Part shown: positions 45,328-56,815 of the stretch, one piece after another
How positions within the stretch are numbered: position 1 is the first letter of the stretch
Layout of the letters: every line of letters begins with the position of its first letter
Assembly (NCBI GenBank): GCA_011033025.1
Contig: WFMF01000181.1
Coordinates: forward strand, 124,001 to 188,000
Direction: 5' to 3'
Length of the DNA: 64,000 nucleotides
Source: Beroe forskalii
Taxonomy: Eukaryota > Ctenophora > Nuda > Beroida > Beroidae
The notes under the pieces: generated by a model
Databases searched by the model: none
What the model was told of the DNA's origin: nothing
Seen by the model: only the letters and a program-made list of their open reading frames with translations
Translations under genes and position numbers: made by a program

Positions 45328-45470
45328 GATTGGCTATTACGTCAATGTAAATTATCTGTAACGGCTCTTCAATATAATACGTTAATAATTTACCTGAGAT
45401 ATGTATGATTTGAGATATGTTATACTCAAATCATTCGTGGTTATTGGTTATTACGTCGGTATGACGTGAT
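45328..45470 (-). promoter_or_regulatory. Doubled CRE-CCAAT module upstream of the 5-phosphatase
   Basis: On the minus strand TGACGTAATAGCCAATC (45347-45328) and CGACGTAATAACCAATA (about 45457-45440) have the same layout: an ATF/CRE-type TGACGTAA half followed four bases on by CCAAT. A further TGACG on the plus strand lies at 45462. They lie about 500-640 bp upstream of the start codon at 44827. Confidence 0.45.
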
Positions 45471-45479
45471 CAGTTTCAT

Positions 45480-46300
45480 CATAAACAAGAATTATAGTAC
45501 TATACGCAAATGGAAAGCAATGGCCATGATTCTACTATAAGAAAGTTTCTCATCTAATTATGTTATAACCCATCGAATTATAATCAAGCGAAATGCAGAG
45601 ATGCCATAATTAGCGTAAATTAATGAAAATAAACTCTTCCGTGTACTGGAAGACGTACAGGAAAGTTTGCAGAGGATGTGAATGGAATTTTGCGATAATT
45701 ACAGCATAAGTAACGAACGAATTGGAACAATGCAATGATAATAAAATATGAGACGAATCACTTTTCCTATCACAGGCATCAATTGACTGCCATAAAATAC
45801 AGTCCGAGGCGTGATGTTTGCAGTACACTGTACAGTCATTGTATTTCAAGTAATTAGTACAAGTGCTGTTATTCTCATTAGAAGTACTGTCATGAAATAC
45901 AAGGGGAGAATAAGAGATGTCATGAAATACAGGGGGAGAATAAGACAATCACGCGTCGAATGAAAAGTGTAACTGACAGAAATTGGATCTAAATTTAACG
46001 AAAGTTACCAGCTTGGAAACTGATATTCCTGGCTACGCGCCTGATTACGCGTAACATGAGGGTATTTTCAAACACAAGGAAAAATTTCCGATTATTAAGA
46101 TATGAATGAACAAACGGCACTACCGTGGGTAATAATTTAATGCGCGCGGTTTCATGCATCATGATAAGATCTTATGCTTCTCAAGGTCGGGTCAAAGACT
46201 CATTACATAGTGAATTATCATTTATGAACCGATCAATAGTATTTACAACTTTACTAATAGGGTTTCAAAATACACTGCTTAAACTTGGTGAGTATAAGCA
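45480..46300. other. Intergenic, nothing definite
   Basis: A short duplication, GAATAAGAGATGTCATGAAATACA / GTCATGAAATACAGGGGGAG in phase, occurs near 45885-45940. No gene recognised. Confidence 0.35.
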
Positions 46301-47638
46301 TAATATAGGATAATCAAACACCCTTAGGATACGTTTATATGAATTATCACACGAGCGAAGCGAGTGTGATAATTCGAATTATTGCTCGAGCCGAAGGCGA
46401 GTGCAATAATTCCAATTATCACTCGAGCCGAAGGCGAGTGTGATAATTGATATAAACGTATCCTCAGGGTGTTTGATTAATCTATTATATAACGTGAGAA
46501 ACGGGCGGAGATCTACACTGGTTTTTCCAATAAAAAGCAAATTTAGAAGCTTTTAAATATAAAAACTCTTTGAGCTAGAGAGTAGAGGGCCTGAAATTGA
46601 CTTAGGAAAATATCAAGATTGGCCAGGAATCTTAGATTAGATGGTGAAGAGTGGCTATGTATATCTAAATTTGCCTTCAAAGTATGCATAAAACGTAAGT
46701 ACGGAATCTTTATCAACTTTGCTCATATCTTTTGGATAAACTAGGTACTATAAAGTGATTGTCGATTGGAATGTGTAGCAACATCAAAACAAATTTGAAT
46801 TATCATTTCTGTGTAAGTGTGTAACGCCGTAACGGATGCGCATTTATAGGCAAATTGTAGTAAGGGTAAGTAGGTACGGTCGTATACAAAAACTCATGAA
46901 ACCAAAACAAGATAACAAAATAAATGTAGGTATACACTGCTACACTGATGTATCTTAATGGAGTGAGAGGAAGTGGTCTTACTGGCACGTGGGTGCGCGG
47001 CTCATATAATGACCAACAAGTATACATAAACTCATGAAACCAAAACAAGATAACGTAATACGTATACACTGATGTATCGCAATGGAGTGAGAGCAAGTGG
47101 TCTTACTGGCACGTGGGTGCGCGGCTCATATAATGACAAAAAAGGTATACAAAAACTCATGAAACCAAAACAAGATAACGTAATACGTATACACTGGTGT
47201 ATTGATTTAGATCAAGTGGTCTTACTCCCTTTACTGGCGTGCGTGCGCGGCTCTTATAACGACTAACGTGAACGGTGAATGCATGAACTCATGAAACCAA
47301 AACAAGATAACATAAGATGTATACACTGGTGTATCGTAATGGAGTGAGAGAATTGACTAAAGAGTCAGATTGAAATGATTTTACATAGTGAATAAATACG
47401 AATCACAAAATTCTAAAGTTTTGATTTTGGGGTGTGATAATTTTCGAAGGTGTGATAACTGTTCTTTGAGGTGTGATAACTGTACAGTTATCACACACCT
47501 GGAAAAATTATCACACCCCAAAATTTCGAAAATTTTAAAATCTTATGAAAATTATTAATTGGCCCCTAAACTCCATTTTTGAAGCCGTTATATAACAAAA
47601 ATTATCGGAGCAAGAATTATATAACGATCGTTATATAA
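46301..47638 (+). repeat. 1.33-kb tandem duplication, unit 1
   Basis: It begins TATAGGATAATCAAACACCC and ends at the palindrome TATATAACGATCGTTATATA. Inside: hairpin words GAATTATCACACGAGCGAAG / GCGAGTGTGATAATTC; four sub-repeats of about 110 bp with AACTCATGAAACCAAAACAA and GGCACGTGGGTGCGCGGCTC; and the palindrome GTGTGATAACTGTACAGTTA followed by TCACAC. No gene. Confidence 0.9.
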
Positions 47639-48970
47639 TATAGGATAATCAAACACCCTTAGGATACGTTTATATGAATTATCACACGAGCGAAGCGAGT
47701 GTGATAATTCGAATTATTGCTCGAGCCGAAGGCGAGTGCAATAATTCCAATTATCACTCGAGCCGAAGGCGAGTGTGATAATTGATATAAACGTATCCTC
47801 AGGGTGTTTGATTAATCTATTATATAACGTGAGAAACGGGCGGAGATCTACACTGGTTTTTCCAATAAAAAAGCAAATTTAGAAGCTTTTTAAATATAAA
47901 AACTCTTTGAGCTAAAGAGTAGAGGGCCTGAAATTGACTTAGGAAAATATCAAGATTGGCCAGGAATCTTAGATTAGATGGTGAAGAGTGGCTATGTATA
48001 TCTAAATTTGCCTTCAAAGTATGCATAAAACGTAAGTACGGAATCTTTATCAACTTTGCTCATATCTTTTGGGAAAACTAGGTACTATAAAGTGATCGTC
48101 GATTGAAATGTGTAGCAACATCAAAACAAATTTGAAAGATCATTTCTGTGTAAGTGTGTAATGCCGTAACGGATGCGCATTTATAGGCAAATTGTAGTAA
48201 GGGTAAGTAGGTGCACGGTCGTATACAAAAACTCATGAAACCAAAACAAGATAACAAAATAAATGTAGGTATACACTGCTACACTGATGTATCTTAATGG
48301 AGTGAGAGGAAGTGGTCTTACTGGCACGTGGGTGCGCGGCTCATATAATGACCAACAAGTATACATAAACTCATGAAACCAAAACAAGATAACGTAATAC
48401 GTATACACTGATGTATCGCAATGGAGTGAGAGCAAGTGGTCTTACTGGCACGTGGGTGCGCGGCTCATATAATGACAAAACAAGTATACATAAACTCATG
48501 AAACCAAAACAAGATAACGTAATACGTATACATTGGTGAATTGATTTAGATCAAGTGGTCTTACTCCTTTACTGGCACGTGCGTGCGCGGCTCTAACGTG
48601 AACGGTGAATGCATGAACTCATGAAACCAAAACAAGATAACATAAGATGTATACACTGGTGTATCGTAATGGAGTGAGAGAATTGACTAAAGAGTCAGAT
48701 TGAAATGATTTTACATAGTGAATAAATACGAATCACAAAATTCTAAAGTTTTGATTTTTGGGGTGTGATAATTTTTCAAAGGTGTGATAACTGTTCTTTG
48801 AGGGGTGTGATAACTGTACAGTTATCACACACCTGGAAAAATTATCACACCCCAAAATTTCGAAAATTTTAAAATCTTATGAAAATTATTAATTGGCCCC
48901 TAAACTCCATTTTTGAAGCCGTTATATAACAAAAATTATCGGAGCAAGAATTATATAACGATCGTTATAT
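47639..48970 (+). repeat. 1.33-kb tandem duplication, unit 2
   Basis: Nearly identical to unit 1 (single-base and small length differences; one sub-repeat lacks a few bases near 48595). It ends at the same TATATAACGATCGTTATATA palindrome, so the junction between units is exact. Confidence 0.9.
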
Positions 48971-50182
48971 AATAACAATTATTACACATTATATAAACAG
49001 CCAACAAATCAAGGCAGCCAGAACTGTATGTTGAGTAATAATAAGTGACAATACCAAGTTCAATACCTATATTTTATAAGTAAATTAATGAAAAAAAGTT
49101 AGCTTCATGGCTACCATTCGCATCAAGTGGGTAGTTGAGTTGGTGCAATTATCATGATGTACAAAAAGTGCAAATTTGACAACGATCAATAGTCTACCTT
49201 CGCGGACAGAGAGAATATATACTCGCTAAGAAAGACCATAGACAAGACTCGTGGAAATAACTTCATTTTGGTATTAAAGTCGGGTCACCCGTCACAATTA
49301 CCATTAATTTGATTCGAGTAAATACCTACATTCATTGTATTTGTATATATCTAAAAGTATATAAACACAGGCTAATGCTTGAATGAATGTATCTGACAAA
49401 AGATCATAAACATGACTACTTCATTATGATTGTAGAAAATAAATGATTTTTATTTGTTAAAATGGTTCAATCTTTTCTTGAAGATTTCAATATCGATATG
49501 TTTTTGAGAAATTGTACAAAATTGCTATTGCGTTCTCAGGATGGAGACAATCCATGACCCCTTGGAGTCAACTGGGTCATGAAAATCAGTCGAAACACAC
49601 AAAAACACAAATACACACACTCCAACAATGCAGCACACTGCACAACTATAAATAACTATTCCCGAGTCGTAACAATGGGAGTCAAACCTGAATACAAATG
49701 GTATCGCTTTGTATTTCATCACACAAACACGCTGCCGGTACACCCACAAACAAAGATATAAACTACATACACACACTCATAGGTTCTGTGGGGGTGTACG
49801 GTAGAATACATGCAGTGCACTCAGATACACACTATCGACAGATATACGCAGCCTTGAAACTCGGAAAAGTAGACTACCCAAGGTTAGGTTGGCACTGACA
49901 CACCCACAAACCTACACAAACAAACAGCCTGGGTATTTTTCGATGAATTGAAATTACAAAGTGATTTGTGATTTGGAAGGACCGCAGTCGAAAGAATGAA
50001 AGAATTTCGATCATTTTTATAACGAAGCATCTTAATAATTATGTCCTCCCATGAATTGTCCGGCCAATTTGTGTCCAATGAGGGAATGAAAACTGAAAAC
50101 GACTATAATGATACCCTAATGCTTTTTAGTAGTTTTCGGTTGCAACTGGAAATATGTTCATTTTGAACTTTTAGATTTTTAG
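48971..50182. other. Non-coding or unrecognised
   Basis: AT-rich. A frame MSSHELSGQFVSNEGMKTEN starting at about 50041 could be a first exon for the candidate exon at 50183, but no good donor joins them. Telomere-like or TIR structures were not seen. Confidence 0.3.
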
Positions 50183-50308
50183 GATGTAAATATCGACCAT
50201 TGCACCATCATCACTACTATCAATACTAGCGAGGGCGTTCCGATCTTCAATCCAAAGCACGAATCACAACAACATCAACAGCATCCCCAGTTTCAATTCT
50301 GTACTGTG
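50183..50308 (+). CDS. Candidate internal exon, Gln/His-rich
   Basis: A 126-bp open stretch follows tttttag and ends before gttagt. It encodes DVNIDHCTIITTINTSEGVP, then IFNPKHESQQHQQHPQFQF. Composition and splice sites look exon-like. No domain is recognised and no partner exon is certain. Confidence 0.3.
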
Positions 50309-51589
50309 GTTAGTACATCAAAAATTCAAAATTCGATACGTGAATAATGATAATAAATGAATAATGATAAATAATGATGATAATGTAAACTGATGAAACT
50401 AAGGTCACACTCACACTGAGACCAGATCGTACTACCGTTCACAAGGAAACTGCTACACAACATTAACTCTAAACGGCTAAACCACACACAAATAAAGTCG
50501 GTTTGACATTCGGATACGGCACCAATTAACTTCCATAAACTATACAAATCCAGTACGTTACAATTGACCGTTAATTAACGGAGGGCGGCGTAGGTAGTAA
50601 ACCCTGTATGTGAATAGGCTGTTCTATGCCATCGACTTGCTATTTAAATGCTAAATGATAAGGACGCTATATCCTAACCGCCCATTTATCCTGCGTGACT
50701 ATTATACAGAGTTCGTGACACAAAAGTAAAATACACGGAATATTGTACAATCCAGCATATTGAGTGAAGTGTGGTCTACCATAATGGGGCGCACTAACTT
50801 CTCTGGTAATTTACCAGCAATTTATACCTACTTTACATTCATTGACAATGCGCTGCTAATAATGGGGGATGCGCCTCCTCCTCCACAGACATGAAATTCT
50901 TGATGCTCCATTGTGTGGAAGATGCTTTGTGATAATTAAATTGTTAACCATAGTTTATTACTTACTTCAATGATAATAATTAATTCAAATTTGATTCAAA
51001 TTTACTTTAAATTTGAGATAAACGCACCAAATGAAATCAGTGCTTCATGACAATTTGATGGCGGCCATCAGTGTACAGACAAACAAACGAAAGAAAGACT
51101 TATAAAACAAAGATAATATTGTAGGTGTGATCGGCAAGGCGTATTTCGACGGGTTGCAGCTGTTATGTTTTACATTGGGAACCGATAGGCAAGAAATGAC
51201 GGCAGGAGAGTGCCAACCAGCCTACCTATCATATTGGAATTGTAGAGTACCTACGTACTATACGACCTAGCGATTGTAAGAAAATAAACCGCAAGTCACG
51301 AGAAAAAGACTAAGGTTTTTCCCTATTTCATGCCTACCAATACAGCAAATTTCAATATAGCTTACGAAACAAAATAGCGCGGGGACACGAAAATATGGGG
51401 ATTTTTTCGAAAAATCTCCAAATCTCGTACCTTTCAAATATTTCTCGTAAGGTGAACAAACGTCCACAAAGCCACAAAGTTAGGTTATGCAATGCTCTTC
51501 AGTCTAAACTTCTCAAACAGACGGGAGAGAGGACGCTTGAAGTTTTTCGGATTTTACTACAGTTGGGGACAGTTTGTTGGGGACAGTCT
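50309..51589. other. Non-coding flank before the second permuted PLE
   Basis: AT-rich with no recognised exon. TTGGGGACAGTTTG / TTGGGGACAGTCTG is a small duplication directly at the PLE junction (about 51563-51590). Confidence 0.35.
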
Positions 51590-54001
51590 GTTGTCAAGCT
51601 TCTTCCTCCTCCTCTACAAGAGAAGTCTCCTCTACGCGTTTACTATCGTTATAGTAAACCTCTTAGTTTATCCGTTTGTAATTACAGCAAATTTCTCAAA
51701 AATCTTACCATTCCTGATGTTCGAGCAATTCTAAATTCTCAATGTAACTGTAATTTATCATCTTATAATTATGAGCCACTAGGGCATATTATTACTGGTG
51801 ACTTGAGTATTGCCAATGATCCAGATTTAAGAAATATTTTATCTTTCGGTAGTAAATTTAGAATTCCTTGTCATCAGACTGTGTCAGAGATCAAAGCTAG
51901 TATTGACGATGATTTGACAAGCTTTATCAAGAGCAAAAGTAAGAAGTACCACTTGAAGAACGCTGCTTTTGATTCTTGGTATAGCAGAGTGTCGGATATC
52001 GTTGATAATAGACTTGGATTCTATAAAGACAACCATCCACATGTCTTTGAACAAACTGAAGACAATGTCCTTGAGAGAGAGGGTGTCAAGGAAGAACTGA
52101 AACGTCTTCAGAAGCTTTATATCATTTGTACTATTGATAAAGCATCTAACAACTTCGCTTTTATCTGTAAGAAGTTCTATGTTATAACTCTTCTCAAAGA
52201 ACTTGGTTTTGACACTGATACATTAGAATGTACGGGTAACAAAACCTACTCTCCTCTCCCAAACGACCCTGACTTCTACGTCGAACAAATCGCTTCGACA
52301 CTACGAGACAAGTACTCCATCACCATCGACGACCAAAACATGTGTCTACCACGGCTGTTCTGGAATCCTAAACTCCACAAGAACCCATACAAAGCACGCT
52401 TCATAGCTGGGGCGAGAAGCTGTGCTATACTAAACAGCTGAACATCCTTGTTAATTGTAGTCTTAAACTCCTACGAGAATACTTCAAGAAGTATTGTCAG
52501 ACAATATACAATAACAGTGGTGTCAATGTGTTCTGGAGCATAGATTCTTCTGCACAGTTTCTTGAGTCACTGCAGAGCAGTGAAGCATTTAATCTCCAAA
52601 TTTACGACTTTACCACTTTATATACCAATTTAGACCTTAAAGAAGTTGATGATATGATTGGAGAAGTTATAGATCTGATCTTCTCTGAAAGAAACAAGTA
52701 CATAAATATTTGTAAATATGATACAAATAAGTGTTTCTTCGCGAAGAAGGTCTATGATGGCTACCATAGTTTTGATAGAGATCAGCTCAAAGAAGCAGTT
52801 CATTTTATCATCTATCACACCTATATAGTTTTCGCAGGTAAAGTTTTTATCCAAGTCTTAGGAATCCCCATGGGTGGAAATTCCAGTTCCCCCATCGCGG
52901 ATCTCACTCTCGCTAAACGAGAGTTTAACTTCATGCTAAATCTTTTAAAGTCCAAAAAGTTTTCCCTAGCTAAGATTCTTTCTAAAACACGACGCTACGT
53001 CGATGATCTTATCACCACTAATTATCTCAACTTTGAAGCTCTAATCAAACAAATCTATCATCCTTCTCTTGAAATGGAGAGGTCAGGTAATGACAACAAG
53101 AACGTGAACTACCTGGACCTCAATATTTCTATCCAACCAAGCAAGGTTATTGTGTCTGTATATAACAAGACCGATGACTTTAATTTCTCTGTAGTTTCCT
53201 TAACATTTCCACAGAGTAATATCCCTCTAGAAGTAGGCCATAATGTATTCTATAGTCAAATCCTTAGGTATGCTAACATTTGTACTGAATTAGAAACTTT
53301 CCTCTTCAATCTTAAAAAAGTTTTCCAAAAACTGATTGAAAGAGGATATAGTAACTCCAATCTTGTAGACATTATTAAACGTTGCCTTAATAAGAATAGC
53401 TTAGTCTTTCAGAAATATGCAATTTTAGATAACAGTACAATTTTAGATCAATTTGTTTAGGTATTGGCACGCGAGGTTCTTCACATTCTGTACCGGATAG
53501 TTGTGCAGCTTGTTGCTGACCTTGAGCAACTTACTGTATGATTAGCCTGGGACTGAATGTGGGGCTGGACAGGCAGATGCCTGTAACCTCCCATTCATTT
53601 TAACTTCCACTTTCAGGTTTTAAATAGCGTAACATTAAGATGTTTCACCCGAATTTAATAACACTCATTGATCTTTTACCTCTACTGAACTCTTTCCTTT
53701 TCCTCCCCCTTCCCTCTAAACTGTGTTGCTCAGGAATCCGGAGTCCTGGGTGGCCCAGCCCTGCAGTTGTAAGCTGTGAGGGGTACGTGGGCCGAAACCC
53801 CTCCGTTTCCCTTTGTCACCTGCTGATGGGACACCTACATCGCAGATGGCAGGGAGACCTTACAACTGTAGGGTAACCGCTGATGATTCACAGTTTAGTC
53901 TCTTCCGCCTCTTATGTCAATCCTTGAATTAGAAAATCGATGTACAGTATTTTGTTATGTTTGTAGTATACCCATACACCTTTATAGATAAGACATTGGA
54001 T
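51590..54001 (+). mobile_element. Permuted PLE, second copy, 5'-truncated
   Basis: It matches the copy at 26-30 kb from GTTGTCAAGCTTCTTCCTCC (RT N-terminal region) to the end of the pseudo-LTR at AGACATTGGAT, with very few differences. RT motifs FWNPKLHKNPYKAR, YDFTTLYTNLDLKEV, GIPMGGNSSSPIADL and RRYVDDLIT are readable. The GIY-YIG part and the 5' pseudo-LTR are missing, as expected from incomplete reverse transcription. One or two breaks are present. No target duplication was found. Confidence 0.87.
53461..54001 (+). repeat. Pseudo-LTR of the second permuted PLE
   Basis: Same 542-bp unit as 26221-26762 and 29995-30536, here as the single 3' copy. It starts right at the RT stop codon (TAG then GTATTGGCAC). 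Confidence 0.87.
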
Positions 54002-55737
54002 TAAGTTTAAACCCTCCCCGTTTACGACAGTTTACTTTACACCTTCCCCGTTACGACATTTGTAAATTTGCAAATGAAACAATTAATAATAATTCTTATC
54101 TTTTGTTAGAGTTTTACAGCAATCTGAAAGCATTGCCAACTGTTTTCTCAGAATCACGATCTTTTTTGTCAGAGTTGTGTTGATGGTTACATTTGTCAGC
54201 AGACCTGAAACCATTGAGTACAGACGCTCTCAGTTCTCACAGCTTTATTATTTGATTCAAATTTCAAATCCCCCCATTTAAAACCCACCCTTTTACATTT
54301 TTGAAAAATCTACAGAGGGGGCAGTTATTACAGCCCCGTCTATTTGAGACAGAAGAGTAATATGTACAATATTATAAGGGTCAATGTATAGTGTATAGTG
54401 TATACAATACACTACAGAGTACAAGGTTAGGCAATGCATTTAAAAGATTACAAGGTTATGCAATAAGCAATGTCTCAATGTATACCTACAAAAGTACATG
54501 ACTTGGAGAGGTACCGACACAAAGTTAAGCAATGTATAATCTGATAAACAAACTTTATAATCGTACAGTGTGCGCACTGCGCGTAAATCAACAACCAGTA
54601 CCTACGCCTATTTGGCTTCACAAGTTGTACATAATATTCACACACATCATCAAGTAATTATTATGTAGTAATTCAATCACAATAATAAATCAACTCTATT
54701 CAATGCCAGGGTTTATTTATAGATTGTAGAGACAGAGCTGATAAAAGAACCTCAATCGCCACGATTTCACAGAGACTCATTTACTCTTGAATCACTTAAT
54801 TGATTAACAACTCAAGGCTGAAGAGTGATGACAGGTAGGTATAGGATATGTACCCACCTAAGGTGAAGGAAAAGTGAAATAGAAGTCAATCGAACATTAG
54901 GACATGGATTTCCAGTCAGGTCGATAATTCCAAAATAAGAGGGCTGGCATCTAGTTTCTTTGTAAGGCAAAGGGCCACTTGCCACTTACACTGCACATTA
55001 ACAAATCGTTAAAACTCTGAAAGCACAATTCAAAAGACAAAATAGGCAATCTTCAATGGTATATGCCTAAAAGACATCGAAATTCGAAACCACAGAACCT
55101 TATAAGCGAATTCGGCATACAATTCAACCTACTTACAATGTTGATGTTCCAAACATAGTTTGTGTTTCTAAAATCTCAAATACGAAAAGGAAAGTTCCAG
55201 ATGCGAATCAGTGCAGAACTCACCACCATTGACTAAGCAATCAATCTGCCCACCTTGAGACAATAGCACACAACACATACAATATTAGGATATTAGGCGG
55301 AGGAAGCTATCACGTGGACAGGTGTGATGACGTCATTGTCAGAGCTCCAAGCGAAATAAAGCAACAGCGGGGGACTTCAAACCGACAATTTCCATCCTGC
55401 GGGTATCAAACTGATCAGGAGCAACGATATCCACCCATAAAATGTACAAACGCTGACAAAGGTATCTACTACCTAGAGGAACTACCTCAGTACATAGAAA
55501 CGGCGGATTAGCAGCAGTCAGTAAAGAATGACGCTATCGTCAGGGCTAAGAAGGGTGAAGTGTTGACGGTAAACGTCTATATTCTTCAAGCCTACTCAGC
55601 CAGTCTACAGAAGCAGTGGTATACAAGACAAAGGTGTTAATTTCACAAAGTGCAATGCTGTCAGTGGTGATGGTATAAGTGTTATCTGTGCTAGGTGTAC
55701 GGTGTGTATAACGCATAGTGAGCATAAACAGGAGTGT
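54002..55737. other. Intergenic between PLE and duplication copy 2
   Basis: A short duplication AAACCCTCCCCGTTTACGAC / CACCTTCCCCGTTACGAC lies next to the PLE end (54006-54055). Elsewhere AT-rich without recognised features. A 65-codon frame at 55314-55511 has no family. Confidence 0.35.
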
Positions 55738-56366
55738 GAGCAATGGAAAGTCACAGGGCGGGATGATTGTTCCGATTCCCTTGCTTTCCGCCAACGGGTT
55801 TCCCAAAGATTTACAAAAACTGTTTTTGGTATTTCAAATTATAATGAAGTTTGGGGAAGTCGGAAGAAGTTGGGAAAACGGAAAACATCACCGGGGGTTT
55901 TTCATCCAAAAAAAGGGAAAAAAAAGATTTTTTATTTAACCGAAATTGGACAAAATTTTAACATTAATTTTTTAAATTCACCACCCTTTTTATAAACTAA
56001 TTTAAATAAAGTTCTAATCTGTTTAATTGAAAGATCAAAAAAGAAACCCCACATTAAGGTAAAAATAAATCAAAATTTAATATCCAACCCTTAAAATTTT
56101 AAAAGGGGGAAAATACAAAATTTCCTTAAAAGGGTTAAGAAATTTATCCAAAAAAATCCGGCATGAAGATGATAAAGGGAAAAAGAAACAGTAAACAAAA
56201 GTAAAAAATTGTTGAGAAAAAAAACGTCAAACGAAAAAAATAAAAGAAATCTATTACTGTTAAAAACTTCAAAACGATTTGGTTTTTGTTATCAACCAAT
56301 GTTAAAATTTAAAAAAGTCAAAAAAGAAAATGGTTTAAATCTACATTAACATAAAATATTTCGTTT

Positions 56367-56815
56367 CTATGGACATGTAAATTTTAAGAAAGCACTGGTT
56401 TCCAGGCACCCATGAGACAGAAAGTAAACAGTTTGGACAGTTTCTCCCGATTTGGGCTGGTGAGCAGAGCCAAACGTGGCTTTATGCCAACAAGTTTTTC
56501 CATTGGGTCTTTCCTCTTCTACGTAAACGTAAGTCTTGTATTTCATTTTGTTGACCCAGTCTTTTGTGATAAAGTCCAACCTAATGTCCGTGTTTGCAGG
56601 GATTGACCTTGCCCTCGAAACTAATGAGGATCTTTGCACCTCCTGGCCTTGTCCAGCTGGAGTTTCGAGAGATCGAGGAGGTGTTAGGGAAAGCTACATT
56701 GAGGGTGGCAGCCACCGGTTTGTGGTCAGACATCCTCATTTCTGGGGGTAGCTTTTGTAGGAAACCACCTACCAGGCCACAGGTCACTTAGCCTTTATCT
56801 CGCATCAGAAACCTT
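56367..56815 (-). pseudogene. Decayed last exon of the 5-phosphatase paralogue
   Basis: SDHKPVAATLNVAFPNTSSI, ILISFEGKVNP, DWVNKMKYKTYVYVEE and SAFLKFTCP are recognisable but fall in at least three different frames. Compared with 40209-40672 there are many one-base length changes, several at runs of the same base (for example around 56505-56530 and 56635-56650). The 3' flank 55738-56366 shows the same kind of change. This could be real decay after duplication or poor consensus in a repeat-rich stretch. Confidence 0.7.

Noticed and set aside
51395-51590. In-frame N-terminal extension of the second permuted PLE
   Set aside because: The sequence before 51590 has no counterpart in the other copy; it is flanking DNA open by chance.
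53875-53925. Hammerhead ribozyme in the permuted-PLE pseudo-LTR (CTGATGA box at about 53880)
   Set aside because: CTGATGA is present but no GAAA box or stem II follows at a suitable distance, so the core is not supported.
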